DNA of 64,000 nucleotides from Aquipseudomonas alcaligenes NBRC 14159 (GTDB lineage Bacteria; Pseudomonadota; Gammaproteobacteria; Pseudomonadales; Pseudomonadaceae): NCBI RefSeq assembly GCF_000467105.1, contig NZ_BATI01000035.1, positions 1 to 64,000 of the forward strand, read 5' to 3'. Shown piece by piece: positions 49,064 to 57,769 of this stretch (position 1 is its first letter; each line of letters starts with the position of its first letter). The notes under the pieces were generated by a model. It saw only the letters and a program-made list of their open reading frames with translations, ran no database searches and was not told where the DNA came from. The position numbers and the translations under genes were made by a program.

Positions 49064-49411
49064 CTAGCCGAAGTGTTGCGGCGTCAGCGGCGGCAGCCCA
49101 TAGGCGGCGCGTGCCGCGTCGCAATGCGGGTTGTGCCGGCCATCTTCCCAGCTGGCGGTGAATTCGCGGCAGGTGCTGGAGCGCTGCTCATACATGCTGC
49201 AGTGCGTGCCACAGCCGACCTCGCCGTGCAGCGCGATGCAACGCACCGGCTTGCCCGTGGTACCGCGCATGGCGACATGGTGGGGAGCGATCTGCTCGAC
49301 CCACTGATCGGGCACGGTGCCGCCGGCGGACCGGCATTCGCCCCAGTAGAAGGACACGCGAAAATTGGCGCAGCAGGCACCACAACGGAGGCAAGGATGG
49401 GGTTCGGACAT
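49064..49411 (-). CDS. YkgJ-family cysteine cluster protein
   Basis: A 115-residue protein with the YkgJ/FliB-like cluster [11 protein letters not shown] at residues 7-17 and further Cys at [19 protein letters not shown] near 67-85, likely to bind Zn2+ or an Fe-S centre. Function unknown. Upstream neighbours are convergent or divergent, so it appears monocistronic or linked with the nitroreductase (30-base gap). Confidence 0.88.
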   Translation of the reverse strand: MSEPHPCLRCGACCANFRVSFYWGECRSAGGTVPDQWVEQIAPHHVAMRGTTGKPVRCIALHGEVGCGTHCSMYEQRSSTCREFTASWEDGRHNPHCDAARAAYGLPPLTPQHFG

Positions 49412-49558
49412 GGACGGGCGACTGGAAAAGCCGGGGAAGGCCGGCGACCGGGGCGCTATTCTATGAATCGGCAGGGCGCTGTGAAGCCCCCGCCGACGGA
49501 TTTACAGCCCAGCCGGCGCGGGTAGAATGGCGCCCTCGTTCACGTCAGAGCGCGCCCA

Positions 49559-51013
49559 ATGGCCCTGCCGACTCTCCGTATCATCGGCTTCATCATCGGC
49601 ATCTTCCTCATTACCCTGGCCGCCAGCATGGTCATCCCCATGCTGACCCTGCTGGCCTATGAGCGCACCGACGACCTCACGGCCTTCCTCTGGTCCAGCC
49701 TGATCACCTTCGGCGCCGGCATGGCCCTGGCGCTGCCCGGTAAGCCCAAGCACGTCCAGCTGCGCCCGCGCGACATGTACCTGCTGACCACCGCCAGCTG
49801 GGTGGTGGTGTGCTGTTTCGCCGCGTTGCCGATGGTGCTGATCGCCCACATCAGCTACACCGATGCCTTCTTCGAAACCATGTCCGGCGTCACCACCACC
49901 GGCTCTACCGTGCTGGTGGGCCTGGACAAGATGTCGCCAGGCATCCTGATCTGGCGCTCGATGCTGCACTGGCTGGGCGGCATCGGCTTCATCGGCATGG
50001 CGGTGGCCATTCTGCCGCTGTTGCGGGTCGGCGGCATGCGTCTGTTCCAGACCGAATCCTCGGACTGGGGCGAGAAAGTCATGCCGCGCTCGCACATGGC
50101 CGCCAAGTACATCCTGCTGGTCTATGTCGGCCTCACCGGCCTCGGCTTCCTGGCCTTCTGGTGGGCCGGCATGACGCCCTTCGAGGCGATCAACCACTCG
50201 ATGGCGTCGATTTCCACCGGCGGTTTCTCCACCTCCGACCTGTCGCTGGCCAACTGGCAGCAGCCGGCCGTGCACTGGGTGGCCGTGGCGGTGATGATCC
50301 TCGGCGGCCTGCCCTTCATGCTCTATGTCGCCTTCCTGCGCGGCAATCGCCGGGCGCTGTTCAGGGACCATCAGGTACGCGGCTTCATCGGCTTTCTGCT
50401 GGTCACCTGGCTGATCTTCGGCACCTGGCTGTGGAGCCACTCGGAGCACAGCTGGCTGGATGCCGTGCGCATCGTCGCGGTCAACGTCACCTCGGTGGTT
50501 ACCACCACTGGCTTCGCCCTGGGCGACTACACCACCTGGGGCAGCTTCGCGGTACTGCTGTTCTTCTACCTGACCTTCATCGGCGGCTGCTCCGGCTCCA
50601 CCTCCGGCGGCCTGAAGATCTTCCGCTTCCAGGTCGCCTACGTACTGCTCAAGGCCAACCTGATGCAGCTGGTGCACCCGCGCGCGGTGATCAAGCAGCA
50701 GTACAACAACCACAGCCTGGACGAGGACATCGTCCGCTCGCTGATCACCTTCTCCTTCTTCTTCACCATCACCATCGGCGTGCTGGCCCTGGCCCTGACC
50801 CTGGCCGGACTGGACTGGGTGACCGCGCTGACCGGCGCCGCCACGGCGGTATGCAACGTCGGCCCGGGCCTGGGACCGATCATCGGCCCGGTCGGCAACT
50901 TCGCCAGCCTGCCGGACTCGGCCAAGTGGCTGCTGACCATCGGCATGCTGCTCGGCCGCCTGGAAATCCTCACCGTACTGGTGCTGTTCACCCGCACCTT
51001 CTGGAAGCACTGA
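49559..51013 (+). CDS. trkH: TrkH-type potassium transporter subunit (copy 1)
   Basis: A 484-residue inner-membrane protein of the Trk/Ktr/HKT family with four M1-P-M2 repeats. Selectivity-filter segments are VTTTGST near residue 110, STGGFST near 220, VTTTGFA near 315 and VGPGLGP near 432. It forms the K+ translocating unit together with TrkA, which is not in the window. An almost equal-length paralogue follows after three bases. Its ATG comes from GCCCAATG without a clear strong ribosome site. Confidence 0.95.
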   Translation: MALPTLRIIGFIIGIFLITLAASMVIPMLTLLAYERTDDLTAFLWSSLITFGAGMALALPGKPKHVQLRPRDMYLLTTASWVVVCCFAALPMVLIAHISYTDAFFETMSGVTTTGSTVLVGLDKMSPGILIWRSMLHWLGGIGFIGMAVAILPLLRVGGMRLFQTESSDWGEKVMPRSHMAAKYILLVYVGLTGLGFLAFWWAGMTPFEAINHSMASISTGGFSTSDLSLANWQQPAVHWVAVAVMILGGLPFMLYVAFLRGNRRALFRDHQVRGFIGFLLVTWLIFGTWLWSHSEHSWLDAVRIVAVNVTSVVTTTGFALGDYTTWGSFAVLLFFYLTFIGGCSGSTSGGLKIFRFQVAYVLLKANLMQLVHPRAVIKQQYNNHSLDEDIVRSLITFSFFFTITIGVLALALTLAGLDWVTALTGAATAVCNVGPGLGPIIGPVGNFASLPDSAKWLLTIGMLLGRLEILTVLVLFTRTFWKH

Positions 51014-51016
51014 GCC

Positions 51017-52471
51017 TTGTCCCTCTCCAGCCTGCGCACCCTGGCCTTCATCAACGGCATTTTCCTGATCACCCTGGCGGTGAGCATGCTGGTGCCGGTG
51101 GGCACGTTGCTGGTGTTCGAGCAGACCCGCGGCATCAATGCCTTCCTCTGGTCCAGCCTGATCACCTTCATCGCCGGTATCGCCCTGGTCGCCCAGGGGC
51201 GCCCGCAGGAAGGCCAGCTGCGCCCGCGCGACATGTACATGCTGACCGTGTCGAGCTGGGTGATGGTGTCGATCTTCGCGGCGCTGCCGTTCATTTTCGC
51301 TGAACACGCGAGCATCACCGACGCCTACTTCGAAAGCATGTCCGGCATCACCGCCACCGGGGCGACCATCTTCACCGGCCTGGACAGCATGTCGCCGGGC
51401 ACCCTGATCTGGCGCTCGCTGCTGCACTGGCTAGGCGGCATCGGCTTCATCGCCATGGCCGTGGCGATCCTGCCGATGCTACGCATCGGCGGCATGCGCC
51501 TGTTCCAGACCGAATCCTCGGACCGCTCGGACAAGGTCATGCCGCGCTCGCACATGGTCGCCAAGTACATGGTGGTGGCCTACGTCGGCCTCAGCGGCCT
51601 GGCCGTGCTGGGCTTCTGGCTGGCCGGCATGGGCGCGTTCGATGCGGTCAACCATGCCATGTCGGCCATTGCCACCGGCGGTTTCTCCACCTCCGACGCC
51701 TCGCTCGGCAAGTGGCAGCAACCGGCCGTGCATTGGGTGGCGGTCGTGGTGATGATCCTCGGCAGCCTGCCCTTCGTGCTCTACGTCGCTACCCTGCGAG
51801 GTAACTACCGGGCGCTGCTGCGCGACGAACAGGTGCGCGGCTTCATCAAGGTGCTGCTGATCAGCTGGCTGGCGCTGGCCAGCTGGTACACCCTGACCAC
51901 CGAACTGCACTGGCTGGAAGCGCTGCGCCTTGTGGCGGTGAACATCACCTCGGTGATGACCACCACCGGCTTCGCCCTGGGCGACTACCACCTGTGGGGC
52001 CCCTTCGCCAGCATGATCTTCTTCTACCTGGGCTTCGTCGGTGGCTGTTCCGGCTCCACCGCCGGCGGCCTGAAGATCTTCCGCTTCCAGGTCGCCTACA
52101 TCCTGCTCAAGGCCAACCTCAAGCAGCTGGTGCACCCGCGCGCGGTGATCAAGCAGAACTACAACCGCCATCGCCTGGACGAAGACATCGCCCGCTCGAT
52201 ACTGGCCTTCTCCTTCTTTTTCACCATCACCATCGCCGTGCTCGCCCTGGCCCTTACCCTGTGCGGGCTGGACTGGATCACCGCGCTGACCGGCGCCGCC
52301 GCCACCGTCTCCGGCGTCGGCCCGGGCATGGGTCCGATCATCGGCCCGGCCGGCAACTACGCCGGCCTGCCGGAGATCGCCAAGTGGCTGCTGACCATCG
52401 GCATGCTGCTGGGGCGCCTGGAAATCCTGACGGTACTGGTCCTGCTGTTCCCCGCCTTCTGGCGCCACTGA
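51017..52471 (+). CDS. trkH: TrkH-type potassium transporter subunit (copy 2)
   Basis: A 484-residue paralogue of the preceding gene, matching it along the whole length, with filter segments ITATGAT near 110, ATGGFST near 220, MTTTGFA near 315 and VGPGMGP near 432. Compared with copy 1, the first and fourth loops differ (T/A and CN to SG upstream), which might alter ion selectivity or kinetics. The TTG start at 51017 is the only credible start in this frame near the upstream stop (three bases). Tandem duplication is inferred. Confidence 0.93.
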   Translation: MSLSSLRTLAFINGIFLITLAVSMLVPVGTLLVFEQTRGINAFLWSSLITFIAGIALVAQGRPQEGQLRPRDMYMLTVSSWVMVSIFAALPFIFAEHASITDAYFESMSGITATGATIFTGLDSMSPGTLIWRSLLHWLGGIGFIAMAVAILPMLRIGGMRLFQTESSDRSDKVMPRSHMVAKYMVVAYVGLSGLAVLGFWLAGMGAFDAVNHAMSAIATGGFSTSDASLGKWQQPAVHWVAVVVMILGSLPFVLYVATLRGNYRALLRDEQVRGFIKVLLISWLALASWYTLTTELHWLEALRLVAVNITSVMTTTGFALGDYHLWGPFASMIFFYLGFVGGCSGSTAGGLKIFRFQVAYILLKANLKQLVHPRAVIKQNYNRHRLDEDIARSILAFSFFFTITIAVLALALTLCGLDWITALTGAAATVSGVGPGMGPIIGPAGNYAGLPEIAKWLLTIGMLLGRLEILTVLVLLFPAFWRH

Positions 52472-52495
52472 GGCGCCACGCAGCAAAGCTGCTGC

Positions 52496-52573
52496 GCGTC
52501 CCGCTGGCGTCGTTGCGTCCTCGCTCCAGGCTCGCCTAGCAGGCGCTATGTCTCGCCTCTCGCTGCGGGACGC
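52496..52573. repeat. Inverted repeat GCGTCCCGC / GCGGGACGC
   Basis: Perfect nine-base inverted repeats bound a 78-base GC-rich stretch just after trkH copy 2. Such structures are common in dispersed Pseudomonas repeats, though I cannot show other copies here. Confidence 0.5.
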
Positions 52574-52716
52574 CTAGCCAGCAGGCCTGCTCGCTACGCT
52601 TTACCGCGCGGCGCAGCGCCGAGCCAGCCGAAGCGCGCTCGCGACGGTCGGAACGGATTTTTCGCCCAAAACGGGCTCCCCCAAAGCACGCCACCTGATA
52701 CCACGGAGGTGCCACT

Positions 52717-52782
52717 CCCTCTCCCCCCAGGAGAGGGCTGGGGTGAGGGATAGGCAACGAGCGGCCTGGGGGCCCCTCACCC
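52717..52782. repeat. Composite intergenic repeat (CCCTCTCC hairpin plus GGGTGAGGG pair)
   Basis: CCCTCTCC-CCCCA-GGAGAGGG (52717-52737) is a perfect hairpin, and GGGTGAGGG (52741-52749) pairs with CCCTCACCC (52774-52782). Sequences of this type recur between genes in Pseudomonas and Xanthomonas genomes; the match is from memory of the pattern, not a search. Confidence 0.6.
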
Positions 52783-52817
52783 TCGACTCCTCCCCCCTAG
52801 AAGGATTGAGGGAGGCA

Positions 52818-53819
52818 TCACAGCCGCGCGCGGTACTCGCCCGGCGTCGCGTCGAACCAGCGGCGGAAGGCGCGGAAGAAGTTGCTGGGGTCGGCGAAGC
52901 CGAGCAGGTAGGCGATCTCCAGCAGTGGCAGGTTGGGCTGCGCCAGGTACTGCTCGGCCAGCTCGCGGCGGGTGTCGTCGAGCAGTTGCTGGTAGCTGGT
53001 GCCCTCCTCCTGCAAGCGCCGCTGCAGGGTGCGCTCGGACAGCAGCAACGCCTGGGCCACCGCCTCGCGCTTGGGCTCGCCCTGCGGCAGCAGGCGGCAC
53101 AGCACCTGGCGCACCTGATGGGTCACCCGGCTCTCCGAGAAGCGCGCCAGGTACTCACCGGCGAAACGGTCGTGCAGCTGCGCCAGCGCCTCGTTGGCAC
53201 TGGGCAGCGGCGCTTCCAGGTCGGCGCGCGCGTAGAGCAGCGAATAGTGCTCGGCATTGAACTGCAGCGGTGCCTGGAACACCTGCCGGTACAGTTCCAG
53301 ATTGGCCGGCGGTGGCCCCTGGAAGCTGACCCGCAGCGGCGTGATCGGCTTGCCGGTGAGCCAGCGGCAGAAGGCCAGCGAGTAGGCCAACGAGGCCTCG
53401 GAGCTTTGCCGAGCCGGCGGCAGTCGATCGCCGTGGATCGCCTGGATCAGCTCGAAGCCTTCCGGCAGCGCGCGCAGGCTGAGGTCAGAGCCTTCGGCGA
53501 TGATCCGCTGGTAGCGCACCAGGCGGTTGAAGCCCTCCAGCAGGTTGCGGCTGGACATCAGCGCGTAGCCCACCACATGGAAGGACGAGGGGCGCACCAC
53601 GCTGGCCATGTTCAGGCCGATCGCCGAGTTGCCCGAGGTTTCCACCGCCAGGTGCCAGAGGCGGGTCATGCCATCCTGCGGGAAGCGCGCGTCCGGATCG
53701 CTCAGGGCGGCGTAATCCAGGCCCAGGCGGGCGAACAGCTGGCGGCAGTCGACGCCGCCCAGCTCCAATGCCTGGACGATGCCGGAAGCCCAGCTGGAGG
53801 AAGTGGTACGTTCGCTCAT
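52818..53819 (-). CDS. AraC-family regulator with N-terminal arabinose-binding-like domain
   Basis: A 333-residue transcription regulator. The N-terminal three-quarters (residues about 15-220) has the DUF4066/arabinose-binding AraC-N pattern seen in OruR/OxyO-type proteins; the C-terminal 90 residues hold two helix-turn-helix motifs (LLSERTLQRRLQEEGTSYQQL and LLEIAYLLGFADPSNFFRAFRRW). Ligand unknown. Start at 53819 is preceded by AAGAAG-type purines. Divergent from the DUF962 gene, with a candidate operator between. Confidence 0.88.
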   Translation of the reverse strand: MSERTTSSSWASGIVQALELGGVDCRQLFARLGLDYAALSDPDARFPQDGMTRLWHLAVETSGNSAIGLNMASVVRPSSFHVVGYALMSSRNLLEGFNRLVRYQRIIAEGSDLSLRALPEGFELIQAIHGDRLPPARQSSEASLAYSLAFCRWLTGKPITPLRVSFQGPPPANLELYRQVFQAPLQFNAEHYSLLYARADLEAPLPSANEALAQLHDRFAGEYLARFSESRVTHQVRQVLCRLLPQGEPKREAVAQALLLSERTLQRRLQEEGTSYQQLLDDTRRELAEQYLAQPNLPLLEIAYLLGFADPSNFFRAFRRWFDATPGEYRARL

Positions 53820-53871
53820 GATTCTTCTTGTAGTGGCTAATGCACGGTCTGGCGCCGAGAGGATACTAAAC

Positions 53872-53887
53872 TGGCACTGTATGTCAC
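53872..53887. promoter_or_regulatory. Candidate AraC-type operator
   Basis: TGGCAC-N4-TGTCAC is a direct repeat with ten-base period in the 124-base divergent region between the AraC-family and DUF962 genes. Direct repeats with TGGCAC-like halves are typical AraC-family targets. No experimental or comparative support available. Confidence 0.35.
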
Positions 53888-53943
53888 TGGCCGCAGGAGA
53901 CAGCTCGCCTAGACTGCCGGTCAACAATGACAGGAGGTACGCC

Positions 53944-54261
53944 ATGAGCGCTGAAACCACCGCCCGCTTCACCAGCTTTGCCGAGTTCTACCCCTACTAC
54001 CTGCAAGAACACAGCAACGACGTGTGCCGCCGCCTGCACTACGTCGGCAGCCTGCTGGTGCTCAGCATCCTCGGCTACGCGCTGTTCACCCAGCAATGGC
54101 TGTGGCTGCTGGCCCTGCCCTTTGCCGGTTATGGCTTCGCCTGGGTCGGCCACTTCGTGTTCGAGAAGAATAAGCCCGCCACCTTCAAGTATCCGCTGTA
54201 CAGCTTCATGGGCGACTGGGTGATGCTCAAGGATGCCTTCACCGGGCGCATCCGCTTCTGA
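53944..54261 (+). CDS. Mpo1-like (DUF962) membrane protein
   Basis: A 105-residue protein with two hydrophobic helices (LLVLSILGYALF and LWLLALPFAGYGFAWV) and conserved histidines (YLQEHSNDVCRRLHYVG, WVGHFVFEKNKP). Yeast Mpo1, which is in this family, is an iron-dependent dioxygenase that oxidises 2-hydroxy fatty acids; bacterial function is unproven. A strong AGGAGG lies nine bases ahead of the ATG at 53944. Confidence 0.88.
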   Translation: MSAETTARFTSFAEFYPYYLQEHSNDVCRRLHYVGSLLVLSILGYALFTQQWLWLLALPFAGYGFAWVGHFVFEKNKPATFKYPLYSFMGDWVMLKDAFTGRIRF

Positions 54262-54420
54262 GCGATGGGCCGGGTGGCGCCCGTCGTCCGGCCCGCGCCA
54301 TTCGGCACCCGACGCTGGTCCTGTGACCGGCGTCCCGTTATGATCCCTGCCTGGCTCGCCTCTTGCAGAGCTGCCAAACGCCCACCAGAGGCGTCAGAAA
54401 TTCAGCAGGGATAGTCGCAA

Positions 54421-55803
54421 TTGAATAAAAATGCCGTGCCCCGGGCGCAGCCTGCCCCCTTGCTCCGTGAATACTACTCGCGGGTCCTGGCCTATATCGC
54501 TCCGGCTGCGGCCGTGGCCGCCGGAACCTATGTCAACCATTTCGGTTACGACATCCTGTGGCTGGTGCCCTACGCCCTGCTCTACCCGCACCTGGCCTAC
54601 CACCTGGGCAACCGTTTCAAGCGCGACCATCCGCAGCAGACGGCCCTGGTGCTGACTTTCGTCGATTCCCTGCACGCGGGAGCCGCCGCCGTGCTGATGA
54701 GCTTCTCGGTGGTGCCGACGCTGATGTTCCTGCTGACCCTGGCCTTCAGCTCGCTGATTGCCGGCGGTTTGCGCAGGATGGGCCTGGCGCTGCTGGTGGC
54801 GACCGGCAGCATGGCCCTGAGCTTCGCCCTGATCCAGCCGGAACCACGCGTCGCCACGCCCAGCCTGGTAGCCCTCACCAGCATCCTGCTGACCACTCTA
54901 TATATCTGCATCGCCGCCTACTTCGTCCACGAACAGGGCATGCGCCTGACCCTGGCGCGCAGCGAGATCAAGCGCGAGCAGGAGAAAGCCGCGCGGCTGG
55001 CGCGCAACCTTGCAAAGTACCTGTCGCCGCAGGTCTGGGAAATGATCTTCAGCGGCAAGAAGCACGTGCGCCTGGAAACCCAGCGCAAGAAGCTCACCGT
55101 GTTCTTCTCCGACATCAAGGGCTTCACCGAGCTGTCCGAGGAGCTGGAAGCCGAGCAACTCACCGACCTGCTCAACACCTACCTCAACGAGATGTCGAAG
55201 ATCGCCCTCAAGTACGGCGGCACCATCGACAAGTTCGTCGGCGACAGCGTGCTGGTGTTCTTCGGCGACCCGACCAGCCAGGGCGCCAAGAAGGACGCGC
55301 ACAATGCCGTGTCGATGGCCATCGCCATGCGCAAGCACATGAAGGTGCTGCGCCAGCAGTGGCGCGCCCAGGGCATCACCAAGCCGCTGGAAATCCGCAT
55401 GGGCCTGAACACCGGCTACTGCACGGTGGGCAACTTCGGCGCCGACACGCGCATGGACTACACCATCATCGGCCGCGAAGTGAACCTGGCCAGCCGCCTG
55501 GAAAGCTCCTCGGAAGCCGGCGAGATCCTGATCTCCCACGAGACCTACTCGCTGATCAAGGACCTGATCATGTGCCGCGACAAGGGCCAGATCACGGTCA
55601 AGGGCTTCAGCCGGCCGGTGCAGATCTACCAGGTGGTCGACCACCGTCGCGACCTCGGCGCCCGCTCCAGCTATGTCGAACACGAGCTGCCCGGCTTCTC
55701 CATGTACCTGGATACCAACGGCATCCAGAACTACGACAAGGAGAAGGTCATCCAGGCGCTCAGCCAGGCTGCCGAGAAGTTGCGCGACAAGGTCATCCTG
55801 TAA
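54421..55803 (+). CDS. cyaB: CyaB-like class III adenylate cyclase with MASE2 domain
   Basis: A 460-residue membrane adenylate cyclase. The MASE2 sensory region (residues about 18-170) begins LREYYSRVLAYIAPAAAV and has about five helices; a coiled linker follows, and the catalytic domain (about 222-400) opens LTVFFSDIKGFTELSEE with metal-binding D231. It should make cAMP for Vfr-controlled virulence and twitching genes, as CyaB does in P. aeruginosa. The TTG start with AGGGA upstream fits MNKNAVPRAQP; the gene ends at a strong terminator. Confidence 0.92.
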   Translation: MNKNAVPRAQPAPLLREYYSRVLAYIAPAAAVAAGTYVNHFGYDILWLVPYALLYPHLAYHLGNRFKRDHPQQTALVLTFVDSLHAGAAAVLMSFSVVPTLMFLLTLAFSSLIAGGLRRMGLALLVATGSMALSFALIQPEPRVATPSLVALTSILLTTLYICIAAYFVHEQGMRLTLARSEIKREQEKAARLARNLAKYLSPQVWEMIFSGKKHVRLETQRKKLTVFFSDIKGFTELSEELEAEQLTDLLNTYLNEMSKIALKYGGTIDKFVGDSVLVFFGDPTSQGAKKDAHNAVSMAIAMRKHMKVLRQQWRAQGITKPLEIRMGLNTGYCTVGNFGADTRMDYTIIGREVNLASRLESSSEAGEILISHETYSLIKDLIMCRDKGQITVKGFSRPVQIYQVVDHRRDLGARSSYVEHELPGFSMYLDTNGIQNYDKEKVIQALSQAAEKLRDKVIL

Positions 55804-55807
55804 CGCC

Positions 55808-55829
55808 AAAGCCGCCTCCGGGCGGCTTT
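55808..55829 (+). terminator. Rho-independent terminator after cyaB
   Basis: AAAGCCGCC pairs with GGCGGCTTT around a TCCG loop, followed by two further T. It lies five bases after the cyaB stop and before the convergent agt1 gene. Confidence 0.85.
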
Positions 55830-55849
55830 TTCATCACCCGCTGCCAGGC

Positions 55850-56881
55850 TCAGGCCTGCGCCGGCAGCCAGTCTTCCTGCGCCAGTGGCTCGCCATCGAG
55901 CAACGCCTGGCTGGCCAGGAACTCCAGGGCAGAGGCGCGCCAGGACTGCCGCGCGGCCTGCTCAGCGCAGATCGCGCGATCCAGCTGCAGCGCCGCCCGG
56001 CACGCCTGTGCCAGGTCCTCGTCCATCACCCCGGTCACGCCCGCCTGCAACACATCCAGCGGCCCGGCGACCGGGAAGGCCGCCACCGGCGTGCCGCAGG
56101 CCAGGGCCTCGAGCATCACCAGGCCCAGGGTGTCGGTGCACGAGGGGAACACCAGCACACTGGCAGCGGCGAACTGCGCCGCCAGGGCTTCGCCACTCAG
56201 GTAACCGAGAAACTGCGCCTGCGGATAGTCGCGCTGCAGCTCGGCGCGCTGCGGACCGTCACCAACCAGGCATTTGCGTCCGGGCAGCTCCAGCTCGAGA
56301 AAGGCCCGCAGATTCTTCTCCGCCGCCAGTCGGCCAACATAGAGAAATACCGGCTCGCCGGCCTCGCGCGGCCGCGCGCGAAACAACGCGGTATCCACCC
56401 CCTTGTGCCACAGGCGCAGGTGGCGCAGGCCATGACTGGCGAACTCCTCGCGCAGGCGCTCGGTGCTCACCAGCACCGCCTGGCTCGGCCGGTGGAAGCG
56501 ACGCAGGTAGGCATAGCCCCAGCGCAGCGGAATGCGCGGCCAGCGGGTATGCACATATTCGGGGAAACGCGTGTGGATGGCACTGGAGAAGGCCAGGCCG
56601 CGACGCTTCAGCCAGCGCCGCGCGGCCCAGCCCAGCGGCCCCTCGGTGGCCAGGTGCACGCAGTCCGGGCGGAACTCGCGAATCGCCGGACCGACCCGCC
56701 ACAGGTCCCACGCCAGCGGAATCTCCGCATAACTCGGGCACGGCAGGCAGCGGAAGTCCTGCGGCGACAGCAGCTTGACCAGGTGCCCCATGGCACGCAG
56801 TTCGCTTACCAGTGCCTGCAGGCTGGTGACCACGCCGTTGACCTGCGGCGCCCAGGCATCGCTGACGATGAGAATCCTCAT
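55850..56881 (-). CDS. Glycosyltransferase GT4, Agt1-like (glycolipid synthesis)
   Basis: A 343-residue GT4 glycosyltransferase. The N-terminal MRILIVSDAWAPQVNGVVTS acceptor domain and a C-terminal donor block, PSCTDTLGLVMLEALACGTP with an E-x7-E-type pair, are clear. Directly downstream of plcP (ATGA overlap), as the Agt glycosyltransferases that glycosylate diacylglycerol during phosphate starvation. In P. aeruginosa the pair is plcP-agt1 beside cyaB, the same location. The sugar (glucose, glucuronate) cannot be read from sequence. Confidence 0.82.
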   Translation of the reverse strand: MRILIVSDAWAPQVNGVVTSLQALVSELRAMGHLVKLLSPQDFRCLPCPSYAEIPLAWDLWRVGPAIREFRPDCVHLATEGPLGWAARRWLKRRGLAFSSAIHTRFPEYVHTRWPRIPLRWGYAYLRRFHRPSQAVLVSTERLREEFASHGLRHLRLWHKGVDTALFRARPREAGEPVFLYVGRLAAEKNLRAFLELELPGRKCLVGDGPQRAELQRDYPQAQFLGYLSGEALAAQFAAASVLVFPSCTDTLGLVMLEALACGTPVAAFPVAGPLDVLQAGVTGVMDEDLAQACRAALQLDRAICAEQAARQSWRASALEFLASQALLDGEPLAQEDWLPAQA

Positions 56882-57687
56882 GCGGCCTGCCCGATCACCG
56901 CCACTTCGGCGGCCTGCGTCTGATCCTCGGCCAGCCGGTAGAGCTGGATGCTGCCGTCCAGGTGTTCGATCAGCGCCGAGCAGGACTCCACCCAGTCGCC
57001 ACAGTTCATGTATTCCACGCCGCCCACCGGGCGAATCTCGGCGTGGTGAATGTGGCCGCAGACCACGCCATCCAGGCCGCGCCGCACGCACTCGTGGGCG
57101 ATGGCCTCCTCGAAGTCACTGATGAAGTTCACCGCCGTCTTGACCTTGTGCTTGAGGTAGGCCGACAGCGACCAGTAGCCGTAGCCCCAGCGCTCGCGCC
57201 AGTGGTTGAGCCAGCGGTTGAGGGTCAGGGTGAACTCGTAGGCGGAGTCGCCGAGGAAGGCCAGCCAGCGGTGGTAACGGGTGATCACGTCGAACTGGTC
57301 GCCGTGGATCACCAGCAGCTGGCGACCATCGGCCGTGGTGTGCACCGCCTCGTCGACCAGCTGGATGTTGCCGAGGATCAGTGTCGAGTAGCGGCGCAGG
57401 AACTCGTCATGGTTGCCGGTGACGTAGATCACCTCGGTGCCGCGCTTGCTCATGGTCAGCAGGCGGCGGATCACGTTGGTGTGGGCCTGCGGCCAGTAGA
57501 TGCCGCCGCGCAGTTTCCAGCCGTCGATGATGTCGCCAACCAGGTACACGCGGTCGGCCTGGTAGCGCTTGAGGAAGGCGGCCAGGCGCTCGGCCTGGCA
57601 ATCGCGGGTTCCCAGGTGGACATCGGAAATCCACAGGGTGCGGACGTGCTGCTTGCGGCTGGGCTTGCTGCGCTCGGCGATGCTCAT
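56878..57687 (-). CDS. plcP: PlcP-like metallophosphoesterase (phospholipase C)
   Basis: A 269-residue calcineurin-like phosphoesterase. Metal motifs: SDVHLG near residue 23, GDIIDGW near 51, GNHDEF near 94, HGDQFD near 128, CGHIHHAE near 205. It is often annotated UDP-2,3-diacylglucosamine hydrolase (LpxH-like), but synteny with agt1/cyaB points to PlcP, which cleaves phospholipids to diacylglycerol in phosphate starvation. The ATG at 57687 has GGAGG ahead. A PHO-box-like array lies 54-82 bases upstream. Confidence 0.82.
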   Translation of the reverse strand: MSIAERSKPSRKQHVRTLWISDVHLGTRDCQAERLAAFLKRYQADRVYLVGDIIDGWKLRGGIYWPQAHTNVIRRLLTMSKRGTEVIYVTGNHDEFLRRYSTLILGNIQLVDEAVHTTADGRQLLVIHGDQFDVITRYHRWLAFLGDSAYEFTLTLNRWLNHWRERWGYGYWSLSAYLKHKVKTAVNFISDFEEAIAHECVRRGLDGVVCGHIHHAEIRPVGGVEYMNCGDWVESCSALIEHLDGSIQLYRLAEDQTQAAEVAVIGQAA

Positions 57688-57740
57688 GGGCGGCCTCCGG
57701 CTGGGTTTGGCCAAGCGTGCGCCGGCGCAATGAAGCGTCC

Positions 57741-57769
57741 ATGACGGCCCCGTGACGATTGCATGACGC
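57741..57769 (-). promoter_or_regulatory. Candidate PHO box array upstream of plcP-agt1
   Basis: On the minus strand three heptamers GCGTCAT, TCGTCAC, CCGTCAT are spaced by four bases each, a perfect 11-base period like PhoB PHO boxes (CTGTCAT-N4-CTGTCAY); each shares the GTCAT/GTCAC core. The array ends 54 bases upstream of the plcP ATG, with a TTCATT -10 candidate a few bases downstream (57734-57729). The spacers are GC-rich, unlike the ideal AT-rich. Confidence 0.6.

Larger units (their letters stand above)
52472..52817. other. GC-rich repeat-laden intergenic region
   Basis: A 346-base gap between trkH copy 2 and the AraC gene, convergent. No gene is supported. It holds a GCAGC-AAA-GCTGC hairpin at 52481-52493 (likely trkH terminator without T run), a GCGTCCCGC / GCGGGACGC inverted repeat (52496-52504, 52565-52573), and a CCCTCTCC hairpin followed by GGGTGAGGG / CCCTCACCC (52717-52782). 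Confidence 0.7.

Noticed and set aside
49502-51427. A 641-codon minus-strand frame opposite the trkH genes
   Set aside because: Low-complexity Gln/Gly/Asp/His composition typical of antisense GC3 frames; trkH filter motifs show the true strand.
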